Below, one piece after another: positions 18,681-26,584 of a stretch of 54,975 nucleotides of DNA. The stretch is taken from assembly GCF_000803065.1 (NCBI RefSeq), contig NZ_JSXI01000010.1, positions 1-54,975 on the forward strand, given 5' to 3'. This DNA is from Sphingomonas sp. ERG5. GTDB taxonomy: Bacteria; Pseudomonadota; Alphaproteobacteria; Sphingomonadales; Sphingomonadaceae. The notes beneath the pieces are model-generated. The model did not search any database, was not told where the DNA came from, and saw nothing but the letters and a program-made list of their open reading frames with translations. The stretch's first letter is position 1; each line of letters begins with the position of its first letter. The position numbers and the translations under genes are program-made.

Positions 18681-18740
18681 GCTTATGGGACGTTGCGGCA
18701 CCACCCCCACGCGCTAGGGTGAGGCGATGAGCCTGTCCGC

Positions 18741-19760
18741 ATGACCGTACCGATGCTGTTCATTCGCGAGGTGCGGCGGCCGACCGGCGGCAACATCAAG
18801 GTGCGGGACTATTTCGGCCATGCCGCGGCGCACCCCGGAATCGATGCGCGGATCTGGTTTCCGTCCGGCTCGGATCATGCGTCGAACGATATCTGGGCCG
18901 GCCTGATGCCGGAGCGCATCGCCGCACCGCCCGATGCGCCGCCAGACCTCAACGCCTTCCGCTTCGTTTGCGTCAACGGCAAGGACTGGTCGCTGCTGCC
19001 CGACCTTCCCGCAGCGACGGAGATGATCCACTTCGTCCAGCATCCGGGGTATCTCGCCGACCCGCTGCTGCGCGCCTATCTCGAACGGCCCGCCCGGCGC
19101 ATCTGCACCACCCAGGCGCTTGCAGACCAGATCGCGCCGGTGGCGAACGGACCGATCCATGTCGTGCCGATCGGCATGGATCCCGCCTTTCTCGCCCTGC
19201 GCCGTCCGCGCAAACGTCACCGCATCACAATCCTTGGCGCGAAACAGCACGACTTCGCAGCCCTGCTCGCCGAACGGCTCCGGACGCTCGGCCATGCGCC
19301 ACTCCTGCTCGATGGCGCGTGGCGCCCGCATGCCGATCAGGCCGCGATCATATTGGCGACCGATATATTGGTCGCATTGCCGATCCGTGCCGAGGGCTTT
19401 TACCTGCCCGCGATCGAGGGCATGGCCGCCGGCTGCGTCGTCATCTGCAGCGATGTGACCGGCAATCGTGGGCATTGCATCGCCGGGCGGACGTGCCTGC
19501 AACCGGAGTTCGGCGACCTGGACGCGCATGTCGAGGCGGTGCGCCGGGCGCTCACCGACCAGCCGCTCCGGTCACGCCTGTTGCAGGGTGGGCGCGCCAT
19601 GGCGGCGCGCCACAGCAAGGCAGCGGAGCGACGGGCGTTCCACGCCGTGCTCGACACCGCGCTCGGCTCATCACGCGACCAGCGCGATGACGTCTCCGAA
19701 AAAGCCGTGCTTGGTGCGGGTGCTGAGGGCAAGACGCGCGCCGAGCGGGCCGGATCCTAA
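18741..19760 (+). CDS. Glycosyltransferase, GT4-like
   Basis: A 339-residue protein with a degenerate GT-B fold. LFIREVRRPTGGNIKVRDYF resembles an acceptor-side glycine loop. IHVVPIGMDPAFL and RITILGAKQHDF open the C-terminal Rossmann domain, and RAEGFYLPAIEGMAAGCVVICSDVTGNRGHC carries the spaced glutamates of the donor site. The last ~30 codons are odd (Arg/Glu-rich, no fold character) and overlap, antisense, the 3' end of the triphosphate-tunnel gene by 90 bases. It is the left border of the accessory island. A role in decorating the RiPP product or a cell-surface glycan is possible but unproven. Confidence 0.72.
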   Translation: MTVPMLFIREVRRPTGGNIKVRDYFGHAAAHPGIDARIWFPSGSDHASNDIWAGLMPERIAAPPDAPPDLNAFRFVCVNGKDWSLLPDLPAATEMIHFVQHPGYLADPLLRAYLERPARRICTTQALADQIAPVANGPIHVVPIGMDPAFLALRRPRKRHRITILGAKQHDFAALLAERLRTLGHAPLLLDGAWRPHADQAAIILATDILVALPIRAEGFYLPAIEGMAAGCVVICSDVTGNRGHCIAGRTCLQPEFGDLDAHVEAVRRALTDQPLRSRLLQGGRAMAARHSKAAERRAFHAVLDTALGSSRDQRDDVSEKAVLGAGAEGKTRAERAGS

Positions 19761-20957
19761 CCGGCGCGCCAGCTCTTCCAACTCCCCGGCCACCTCGTCC
19801 GCATCATGGTGCAACGTGCCGACCGAGCCGATGAATTCCAGCTCGATCTGGTCGAGCGTGCGGCCATCGCCGGCGAAACAATGATCGACACTGATGAGAT
19901 AGGCCCGCCCGCTCGGCAGTGAAAAGGGTATCTTGGTCTGCGTCTTTTCGAATGTGGCGAGGTGGATCCAGCCGCGTTCACGCAGGAAATCGCCAAGCGA
20001 TACCGCCACGCCGTCGCGATCGGTGGCGTGCATCGCCGATGTGTCGCGCAACAACACCGCGCCCAGCGACCGCGCGTTGCGCTTGCGCTTTGCCGATAAT
20101 CGCCCGCTCGGCGTTTCCACCACGGTGCATGCATCGCTGGTCAGGGGGTCACGGCACAGATGATAGCGGCGCATCCGTTCGATCCGATGCGGCGGCGGCA
20201 GCAACAAGCGGATCTCGCCAAGCGACCGCTCCACGGCATCGATTGCCGCCGCGTCGACCACGCCATCGACGTCGAACTTCAGTTCGACCTCCGGAAAGGA
20301 TTCGGGTGCGGGCAAGACCCGATCGCGCAGCATGTCCTGGAACAGCAATTCGAGCGCGCGGTTGGGACGGCGCCGGGCCAGCGCATCCGCATCAACCACT
20401 TCGCGCGACCGTTCGATCCAGCGCTGCGTCGGCCCTTTGAATTCGAGTCGCGGTCCCAGCTGGCCGAGCGGCCTGACCAGCCCGTCGTCCGTCAATCGGA
20501 ACAGGTGGCGATCGAGATCGACGGTCACGCGCTCTGCCTCGGATGACGCCGTATCCGCCGCGAGGCTGTAATGGACCCGTTCGGAGACGCGCACCGATCC
20601 CGGACGATAGTTCATACCGGCCAGTTGCACCGTCGCGCCACGATCCGGCCAGCACAGCGTCGCGTCCCCCAGCGATCGCATCGTCCCGGACGATTCCTTG
20701 CGCTGAAGCTTGCCGGCGAGCCCCTTGCGCAACAGATTGGCGACCGCATCCGCCGACAGGGTCGGAAGATCGCAATAGCTGCGCAGGCGGATGACCGTCT
20801 CGAGGTCGATTTCCCCTTCATGCGCCGGGTGTAGAAACAGCGTGATCGTATGCGACCACGGCCGGGCGATAACTGGAAAACGCCACAGTCCGGCGCGCGC
20901 GGCGGACAAGTCGGTCGCGAACAGATCGCCACGCCATTCGATCCGCGCGTCGCTCAT
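19671..20957 (-). CDS. Tandem triphosphate-tunnel (VTC-like + CYTH) protein
   Basis: A 428-residue protein of the RiPP island. The C-terminal half looks like a CYTH domain: an ExExK motif (EVELK, residues 223-227), then basic strands RMRRYHLCRD and RLSAKRKRN, a lysine-rich EKTQTKIPF and the acidic strand QIELEFIG (370-377). CYTH enzymes bind triphosphate groups and metal inside a β-tunnel. The N-terminal half shows a second, more degenerate set (VIRLRSYCD, GKLQRKE, RVTVDLDRHLFRL, GPRLEFKG), recalling VTC polyphosphate-polymerase domains. So it appears to be two tunnels in one chain. The start at 20957 is set by an ATGA overlap with the preceding gene, so it is probably co-translated in the lanM operon. 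Role unknown; phosphate or nucleotide handling during peptide modification is a guess. Confidence 0.7.
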   Translation of the reverse strand: MSDARIEWRGDLFATDLSAARAGLWRFPVIARPWSHTITLFLHPAHEGEIDLETVIRLRSYCDLPTLSADAVANLLRKGLAGKLQRKESSGTMRSLGDATLCWPDRGATVQLAGMNYRPGSVRVSERVHYSLAADTASSEAERVTVDLDRHLFRLTDDGLVRPLGQLGPRLEFKGPTQRWIERSREVVDADALARRRPNRALELLFQDMLRDRVLPAPESFPEVELKFDVDGVVDAAAIDAVERSLGEIRLLLPPPHRIERMRRYHLCRDPLTSDACTVVETPSGRLSAKRKRNARSLGAVLLRDTSAMHATDRDGVAVSLGDFLRERGWIHLATFEKTQTKIPFSLPSGRAYLISVDHCFAGDGRTLDQIELEFIGSVGTLHHDADEVAGELEELARRLGSGPLGARLALSTRTKHGFFGDVIALVA

Positions 20958-21937
20958 GCCGCACGCATCGCCGGTCGCGTCGCACCACGACGGTAAAAGG
21001 CGGCGAGATAGGCCTTGGCGCGCACCGTCCCGTCCGTCTCCGCGACCAGCTTCAGATGGCCGAGCGCGCGGGCCGCATGACCGCGATGCCGGGGCCCGAG
21101 CAGCACGTCGAGACTGTGCAGCGGCTCGGGCCAGCGCGGACCGCCCCGGTCGGCCTCGTCGGGCCAGGCCAGGATCGCTTCGGCTTCGTCGCGGCAGCAC
21201 AAATCGTATCCGACAAACCGGTCGAGCACCGCCGCGACCGCTTGCTCGGGCGGCGGCATGTACAGCTCGATGCCGATGCGCGACGACAACACCGCGCCCA
21301 ATTCGAGCGCAAGAATGAACGACACGGGCAGCCCTTCGACGAGCGACACGAGCCGGTCGAGCGCCGCCAGCGGACCGGAACCGCATCCTGCGTTCACGGC
21401 ATAGCGGCGGAGCGCGGCGGCCGACGATGCGCCGATATTGACCCGGATCGGCCGACCGGCCCGGCCGAACATCGCGCCGACATGCGTGATCCAGCTTTCG
21501 TCCGCCACTTGCGCCGCCGCGGCGCGCGCCAGCATGTCGTGCATCGGGGCCGGCATCTGTTCAAGCAGGCCCGTCGCCAATGCGGCCAGCGCCGTGCCGG
21601 TCAGCGGCGGGCTGGATCGCACCGTGTGGAACAAGGCCGGCGATCCGGCATCGCCATCAAGGTCATATTCCAGGCACAATGTGTCCGGATCGACCGACAA
21701 GGCCATCGGGCGCAGCGCGTCAGGCCAATGCGCGACTTGGCCGATGCTCAGATCGACTCGCGACGCGCCAGATCCCAGATGGCGTTCGAACAGCAGAAAG
21801 CGGGCCGACGGCAAGTGCAACGACAGGGTGCGCAGCCGCTCGACCGCCACCGTATCGAACAAAGGCGGCACCAGCGTCGGCGCCAGGCGGTCGAGCATCG
21901 CACCGACCGTCGGCGTCAGGGTGGCGGTCAATTCCAT
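20954..21937 (-). CDS. Unknown RiPP-island protein, possibly ABBA prenyltransferase-like
   Basis: A 327-residue soluble protein with no signal. It lies between lanM (overlap ~10 bases) and the tunnel-protein gene (ATGA overlap), so it is surely part of the same operon. Predicted strands and helices alternate: SARFLLFERHLGSGASRVDLSIG, LCLEYDLDG, RPIRVNIGASSAAALRRYAV, SSRIGIELYM and LKLVAETDGTVRAKAYLAAFYR. This α-β-β-α repetition, and an ASRFLLF-like segment, remind me of cyanobactin O-prenyltransferases (PatF/LynF type). That is from memory, and I see no diagnostic active-site motif. A leader-binding partner protein is an equally fair reading. Confidence 0.6.
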   Translation of the reverse strand: MELTATLTPTVGAMLDRLAPTLVPPLFDTVAVERLRTLSLHLPSARFLLFERHLGSGASRVDLSIGQVAHWPDALRPMALSVDPDTLCLEYDLDGDAGSPALFHTVRSSPPLTGTALAALATGLLEQMPAPMHDMLARAAAAQVADESWITHVGAMFGRAGRPIRVNIGASSAAALRRYAVNAGCGSGPLAALDRLVSLVEGLPVSFILALELGAVLSSRIGIELYMPPPEQAVAAVLDRFVGYDLCCRDEAEAILAWPDEADRGGPRWPEPLHSLDVLLGPRHRGHAARALGHLKLVAETDGTVRAKAYLAAFYRRGATRPAMRAA

Positions 21938-24849
21938 GTCAGGACAGTCGGCAACCGCCCCGGCGCGGCGAGACGCAGCAAGGTATAGCCGACCCCGGCC
22001 AGTCCGCTGAACAGCCCCGGCTTCAGATGATCGGGTCCGTCATTGACGTCGAGCGCGAACGAACCCGTTTCACGCTGATGCTCCAAGCGAACCTGCGCCA
22101 TCGCAATTGCCTGGGCATGGAGTAGAGGGCGGTCGAGGACCTGCCCCGCCTCGCTCAGGAAATCGAGCCGCCCGAAATTACCGCAGCACAAATGGTCGAT
22201 CGGGCCGATGCCATTGCCCAGAGTCGCCGCGATCGCGGTTTCGACCTCCTCCAGCACCTGCTGATCGACATGAAGGTCAAGCATGGCGAGGCGCGATACG
22301 CCAATGCCCGGCGCGCCATGGCACCACATCATCGAGCAAGGCGGCCGGCCCGTCTCCGGCTCGGGCGGGAAGCGCAGGTCGGGCCAGTTGCCCGCCGCGA
22401 CGTCGAACAGGCTGCGCTCGAACGCGATTGCCTCGCCGGCCGTGCGTCCGAACGCCGCATCGCCGGTGGCGTGGGAGAGTCGCGCCAGTGCCAGGGCAAA
22501 CCCGGCGGCGCCGTGCGACATGCCCGGCGCGCGCGCGACTTCAGTCCATTGCTGCGTCAGGCGCCGGCCAGCGGCGGCCGCCCGATCGATCAGGTCCGAC
22601 GCGCCGGTACGCTGATGCAGCGCCAGCAGTGAGACGATCGCGCCGGCGGTGCCGTACAATATATCGGCATGCGTATCAGCGGCGATCGCCGCATCGTCGA
22701 TATCACCGGCAATCCGCGTTGCATCGCTCAGCAGCGCATCGTCGCCAAGCAGATCGGCGCAGCGGGTCAGTGCATAGACCAGCGCCCCGAGGCCAGCCCC
22801 GGCGCCGATCCCGGTGATCCGCCCCGTCCCGGCATCCGACGCCCGCAGATCGAATGTGCGGATCGGGGCCAGCGCCGCATGGGCCGCGTTGCGCAGATCA
22901 TCGCGCCCGCCCAGCGCCGCGCCGGCGGCGAGGAACAGCGCAATACCGGCATTGCCCTCATAGAGCCCATGGCCCAGCCGCTGCGGCGCATAGCAATCCG
23001 CCGCCTTGTAATAATGTAGTCCGATCCACTGCGCGCGCCCCTGATCGAGGCCATGAGCGCTGGCGACGATCCGGTCGGCGATGTCCAGCGCCGCCCGCAT
23101 CAGCTCGTCCGACCGATCGCCAGGCCCCGGAATCGGCACCGGCGCGCGATCGCCATCGACTGTCCCGCGTCGGGTTCTCGCCGCCGCGACGCTCGCACCA
23201 ATCAAGGTGATCTGCCGCGCGAGATCGGGCGCGCCGAGCCGGTCGAACCGTTCCAGCATATCGGGATAGGCACAGCGCAACCCGGGGGCATCGACCGTTG
23301 TGCCGTCGCATGCCGTCACCGTCACGCCCGACGTATCGACCGTGAAATAGGGGATGTCGCGCCGCTCCAGCGCTGCAATCTCGGCATCGCGCAGCCGCAT
23401 CCAGTGCGGATCGGCGGCGTCGACCAGCACAGGCAGCTGTTCGAAATGCGCGCGGTACGCAGCGAAGCTTTCCAGGCAATGCGGCACCAGGCTCTTCTGC
23501 AGCATGGTGCCGTACTGCATCGTCCCGCGCAGCACGAACCGCGCCCGCGCCGTGCCCAGCGCGCGGAGTTCGGCCGATTGCCTCAAGGCATCGCGCCGTT
23601 CGACCAGGCGCCGATACATCGCGGCAAAGCCCTCGCTCAATGCATCGAGGTCGATCTCCGGACTGTCGGAAATCTCGGCATCAGGCGTCACCGGCTCGCT
23701 CGCCAGAGTCATCGCATCGGTGTTGAGCGCGCGCCACCGCTGGCGTGCGAAATTGCCGCGCACCGCACCGCGCCAGCCGAGCGCGCTGACATCGCAGGCC
23801 CCGTCGCCTTCGGGCGCATGGATCCAATAGGGCAGCAAGCCCGGTCGCATGACGCTGTCCCAATCCCATGGATCGCCAAGATGGGCGCGATCGACCGGCG
23901 TGCCGGACAGTGCCGGATGCAGCGCGGTTTCCGCGTCGATCATGACCAACTCGCCGCCGCGCACGATGAAATTCTCGAAATGGCAATCGGTCGCGCCGAG
24001 CAGATACAGCACCGCCAGCAACCGTCCCGAAGCGATGTCGAGCTGTTGCTGTTCCGCGGGCGTGGCGGGCGCAACCGGCGCGACCGCCTCCATCCAGCCA
24101 TAGTCGCCGCACAGCAGAAAAGCGGGCCGGGTCGCCGATGGTTCGCAGCGCTGCCAAAAGGCATGGAAAGCGGCATCAAGCTCCAGATCGCGCGGCTTGT
24201 AGACAATCGACAGACCGGATTCGAACGCGAAGATCATCACCGCGCGTCCGTTGCGATGCGGATCGGACAGGGTCAGATGGAGCGACCGGATCGCGCCGGG
24301 ATCACCTTCGCCACCCAGCATAAGGACGATCGCCGGAAGGTCGGAGAGGAGGCGCCCCGCCGCTTCGACCAAATGATCGTGGAAATGGCGTGTCTCGGTA
24401 TCGAGGACATGAGCGAATACCGGATGACTGAGCCGCAGACGTTCGAACCCGCCCGCCAGCATGTCAGCGACAAAGCCGTCATAGCGGATACGCGACGCGC
24501 CTTCCTCGGGATTGGCGGCCCGGACCTCGCCATCAAGGAAGCGTGACAACAGGGTGAATCCCGGCGGGCGACAGTCATTGAACGCGCCCAGCAGCATCGG
24601 CACGCTGCACGACACCAGACGGTGGAGCAGCGTGCGTTCGATCATCCCGGTCACCGCGGGCGACAGCCGCTCGGCAAAGGCCGGGTGCACCTGCCCGAGC
24701 GTCGCCAGCAATGCGTCGACCGTCCGGCCGACCAGCGGCGCCAGGACGTGCTCGAACGGCAATGGCATGGCGGGATCGACGCCCGGCAAGACGCTTGCCG
24801 GGCGGGCGGAAACGGACAGGGTCGGTGCCTGCGTCATCATGTCAGGCAT
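21928..24849 (-). CDS. lanM: Class II lanthipeptide synthetase (LanM), ProcM-like zinc site
   Basis: A bifunctional enzyme that phosphorylates and eliminates Ser/Thr in a precursor peptide and then cyclises Cys onto the dehydro residues. 973 residues. The N-terminal DUF4135 dehydratase has SDPHRNGR (195-202), VYKPRD (216-221, ATP-site Lys), DCHFENFI (288-295) and DAETALHP (305-312). The C-terminal LanC-like cyclase has GLYEGNAGIALFL, WCHGAPGIG (Cys843) and LCCGNFG (Cys888-Cys889). The canonical pair is Cys-His; Cys-Cys gives a three-cysteine zinc site as in ProcM, the promiscuous prochlorosin synthetase. That fits the three Nif11-type precursors just upstream. It starts 70 bases after precursor C, and no strong ribosome site is visible (ATGs at 24840 and 24837 are alternatives). 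Confidence 0.93.
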   Translation of the reverse strand: MPDMMTQAPTLSVSARPASVLPGVDPAMPLPFEHVLAPLVGRTVDALLATLGQVHPAFAERLSPAVTGMIERTLLHRLVSCSVPMLLGAFNDCRPPGFTLLSRFLDGEVRAANPEEGASRIRYDGFVADMLAGGFERLRLSHPVFAHVLDTETRHFHDHLVEAAGRLLSDLPAIVLMLGGEGDPGAIRSLHLTLSDPHRNGRAVMIFAFESGLSIVYKPRDLELDAAFHAFWQRCEPSATRPAFLLCGDYGWMEAVAPVAPATPAEQQQLDIASGRLLAVLYLLGATDCHFENFIVRGGELVMIDAETALHPALSGTPVDRAHLGDPWDWDSVMRPGLLPYWIHAPEGDGACDVSALGWRGAVRGNFARQRWRALNTDAMTLASEPVTPDAEISDSPEIDLDALSEGFAAMYRRLVERRDALRQSAELRALGTARARFVLRGTMQYGTMLQKSLVPHCLESFAAYRAHFEQLPVLVDAADPHWMRLRDAEIAALERRDIPYFTVDTSGVTVTACDGTTVDAPGLRCAYPDMLERFDRLGAPDLARQITLIGASVAAARTRRGTVDGDRAPVPIPGPGDRSDELMRAALDIADRIVASAHGLDQGRAQWIGLHYYKAADCYAPQRLGHGLYEGNAGIALFLAAGAALGGRDDLRNAAHAALAPIRTFDLRASDAGTGRITGIGAGAGLGALVYALTRCADLLGDDALLSDATRIAGDIDDAAIAADTHADILYGTAGAIVSLLALHQRTGASDLIDRAAAAGRRLTQQWTEVARAPGMSHGAAGFALALARLSHATGDAAFGRTAGEAIAFERSLFDVAAGNWPDLRFPPEPETGRPPCSMMWCHGAPGIGVSRLAMLDLHVDQQVLEEVETAIAATLGNGIGPIDHLCCGNFGRLDFLSEAGQVLDRPLLHAQAIAMAQVRLEHQRETGSFALDVNDGPDHLKPGLFSGLAGVGYTLLRLAAPGRLPTVLTWN

Positions 24850-24885
24850 GACCGATCAACAATGATGGGACAACACCGTCCCGCC

Positions 24886-24915
24886 CCGACCGAGAGGCCG
24901 GACCAGCGCGGTCGG
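24886..24915 (-). terminator. Hairpin between precursor C and lanM (attenuator candidate)
   Basis: CCGACCG (24886-24892) and CGGTCGG (24909-24915) form a 7-bp stem directly after the precursor C stop (read leftward) and before lanM. No U-run follows. A partial terminator here would give the high peptide-to-enzyme ratio common in RiPP operons. Confidence 0.4.
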
Positions 24916-24918
24916 CCG

Positions 24919-25329
24919 TCAGCGGCAACTCGAATTATAGGGATTCGCCGTGCACAAATTCTGGCAGGTGTTCCCCAAAGTGCAGCCATTGGTCTGCGAA
25001 CTGGGCGGGGGCTCAGTGCCGACATTGGCGGCGACGACGTCGTCGCGGCGTTTGACAAAGGCCTTGCACTGCTCCGGCGTGATCTCGACATTATGATCGG
25101 CACCGATGCCGACGAGGCGCTTGAAGAAATCCTCCACATCCTCGGCGCCGTGCAGGATGCTCTGCAGCCCCGGGCTCGCCGCAATCTTCCGTTTCAGGCC
25201 AAGCAGCAGGTCGTTCATGTCATCGCTCAGGCCATGATCGCCGGATACTGCTTGCCCCGCCTGTTGCGACGCGGCGCTCGCCGCGGCGGCATGCGGATCG
25301 GTCGAAGGCTTCTGTTCGTCACCACTCAT
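24919..25329 (-). CDS. Nif11-type lanthipeptide precursor C
   Basis: A 136-residue precursor. After a Gln/Ala/Asp-rich start (MSGDEQKPSTDPHA) comes the Nif11-like leader (LLGLKRKIAASPGLQSILHG, then AEDVEDFFKRLVGIGADH and EITPEQ). The Ser/Thr/Cys-rich core runs from about PPSSQTNGC to the end, with cysteines spaced C-T-x-G-N-T-C-x-x-L-C-T-x-N-P-Y-N-S-S-C, then a final Arg. The start is the ATG at 25329 because AGGGGG sits 8 bases upstream; an in-frame GTG at 25338 has no usable site. It differs from copies A and B by a leader cysteine (EQCKAF). No double-glycine cleavage site is visible. It lies nearest to lanM. Confidence 0.88.
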   Translation of the reverse strand: MSGDEQKPSTDPHAAAASAASQQAGQAVSGDHGLSDDMNDLLLGLKRKIAASPGLQSILHGAEDVEDFFKRLVGIGADHNVEITPEQCKAFVKRRDDVVAANVGTEPPPSSQTNGCTLGNTCQNLCTANPYNSSCR

Positions 25330-25385
25330 CGCGTGCACCCCCTGCTGCCAGATACTGACCCGGATCGTCCGTCTGGGTACCGTTC

Positions 25386-25409
25386 GTTACGCATAGACAA
25401 TGTTTCGGC
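25386..25409 (-). promoter_or_regulatory. Conserved upstream element of precursor C
   Basis: Read leftward, GCCGAAACATTGTCTATGCG followed by TAAC, ending 56 bases before the precursor C start. The same block precedes all three precursor genes at 56-61 bases. TATGCGTAAC is a possible -10/start region, but no good -35 hexamer is seen, so an activator or alternative sigma factor may be needed. Confidence 0.6.
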
Positions 25410-25508
25410 ATCGAGCGAGTCGCAGATAGAGCCACTCGCGATGCAATTTACAACGCTGGCGGATGCTGGGGGCGGATGCGGGGTCTCGGGCCCGACCAGC
25501 CACCGACA

Positions 25509-25913
25509 TCAGCAACCCGAATTATAGGGATTCATCGTACAGAGCGACTGGCAGGTATTGCCCTGGGTGCAGTTATGGGTCTGCGAACTGGGCGGCGCTT
25601 CGGTGCCGACATTGGCGGCAACGACATCGTTGCGCCGCTGCACGAACGCCTTGCCCTGGTCCGGCGTGAAATCAATGCCGTGATCAGCGCCGATCCCGAC
25701 CAGCCGTTTGAAGAAATCCTCGCCATCTTCGGCTGCCTGCAGCGCATTCTGTAGCGCCGGGCTGGCCGCGATCTTGCGCTTGAGGCCAAGCAGGACTTCA
25801 TTCAGCTCGTCGCTCAGACCGTCCTGGGCAGGGAGTGCCTGCCCTGCCTGCTGCGCTGCGGCGCTCGCAGCATCTGCGTGCGGATCGGTGGAGGGAGTCT
25901 GTTCGTCGCTCAT
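25509..25913 (-). CDS. Nif11-type lanthipeptide precursor B
   Basis: A 134-residue precursor nearly identical in plan to A and C. Leader: MSDEQTPSTDPHADAAS..., LLGLKRKIAASPALQNALQA, AEDGEDFFKRLVGIGADHGI, DFTPDQGKAF. Core: APPSSQTHNCTQGNTCQSLCTMNPYNSGC, here quoted in two parts: APPSSQTHNC and TQGNTCQSLCTMNPYNSGC. It has four Cys and about seven Ser/Thr, enough for up to four lanthionine rings. The ATG at 25913 follows GAGGG at 9 bases; an ATG at 25922 is directly abutted by that site and is unlikely. The unit has its own upstream element. Confidence 0.88.
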   Translation of the reverse strand: MSDEQTPSTDPHADAASAAAQQAGQALPAQDGLSDELNEVLLGLKRKIAASPALQNALQAAEDGEDFFKRLVGIGADHGIDFTPDQGKAFVQRRNDVVAANVGTEAPPSSQTHNCTQGNTCQSLCTMNPYNSGC

Positions 25914-25974
25914 TGCGTGCATCCCTCAATTGTCTCGATACCGGCCTGGCCGGATCGCCCCATGTCGGGGAGTG

Positions 25975-25998
25975 GTTACGCATAGGCACTATTCCGGC
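25975..25998 (-). promoter_or_regulatory. Conserved upstream element of precursor B
   Basis: Second copy of the shared block, read leftward as GCCGGAATAGTGCCTATGCG then TAAC, 61 bases before the precursor B start. It is the most diverged copy: the ACATTGTC part is changed to ATAGTGCC while CTATGCGTAAC is kept, which marks CTATGCGTAAC as the best-conserved core. Confidence 0.6.
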
Positions 25999-26079
25999 GC
26001 TGGACGAGCCGGAGATCGAACCATTTGCGATGCACTTTGCCGATAGATGGCCGAGCCGTCGGCCCGGCCAATGCCCCCA

Positions 26080-26487
26080 TCAGCAGGATGAATTATAGGG
26101 ATTGTTGGTGCACAGCGTCTGGCAGGTATTACCCTGGGTGCAGTTGTTGGTCTGCGAACTGGGCGGCGCCTCGGCGCCGAGATTGGCGGCCACCACGTCA
26201 TTGCGGCGCTGCACGAACGCCTTGCCTTGTTCCGGGGTGAAGTCGACGCCGTGATCGGCACCGATCCCGACCAGACGCTTGAAGAAATCCTCAACATCCT
26301 GGGCGGCGTGGAGCGTGCTCTGCAATGCCGGACTGGCCGCGATCTTGCGCTTGAGGCCAAGCAGTACCTCGTTCAACTCGTCGCCCAAACCGGCATCGGC
26401 GGGCACGGCCTGCCCGGCCTGTTGCGACGCGAGGCTCGCTGCGGTGGCGTGCGGATCGGTCGATGGCTTCGGATCGTCGCTGTTCAT
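26080..26487 (-). CDS. Nif11-type lanthipeptide precursor A
   Basis: A 135-residue precursor and the most upstream of the three. Leader: MNSDDPKPSTDPHATAAS..., LLGLKRKIAASPALQSTLHA, AQDVEDFFKRLVGIGADHGV, DFTPEQGKAFVQRRND. Core: APPSSQTNNC followed by TQGNTCQTLCTNNPYNSSC. It ends exactly at Cys. The ATG at 26487 is preceded by AGGGGG at 9 bases; the open frame to 26679 crosses the promoter element and the divergent gene and is not coding. The single Tyr in NPYN is conserved in all copies and is a candidate site for an extra modification. Confidence 0.88.
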   Translation of the reverse strand: MNSDDPKPSTDPHATAASLASQQAGQAVPADAGLGDELNEVLLGLKRKIAASPALQSTLHAAQDVEDFFKRLVGIGADHGVDFTPEQGKAFVQRRNDVVAANLGAEAPPSSQTNNCTQGNTCQTLCTNNPYNSSC

Positions 26488-26544
26488 GGCCTGCATCCCC
26501 CTGTTGCCGCCATCAGCACTTGTTTGTACTCGTTCCAGCGGTTC

Positions 26545-26568
26545 GTTACGCATAGACAATGTTCCGGC
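26545..26568 (-). promoter_or_regulatory. Conserved upstream element of precursor A, next to divergent gene
   Basis: Third copy of the block, read leftward as GCCGGAACATTGTCTATGCG then TAAC, 57 bases before precursor A. Its far end lies 16 bases from the start codon of the divergent SelO-like gene, so the two promoters must overlap or that gene is read from a nearly leaderless message. Confidence 0.6.
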
Positions 26569-26584
26569 AGCAATCGAGTCATAG

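Noticed and set aside
23053..24546. 497-residue open frame opposite lanM
   Set aside because: Antisense shadow; lanM motifs are on the other strand.
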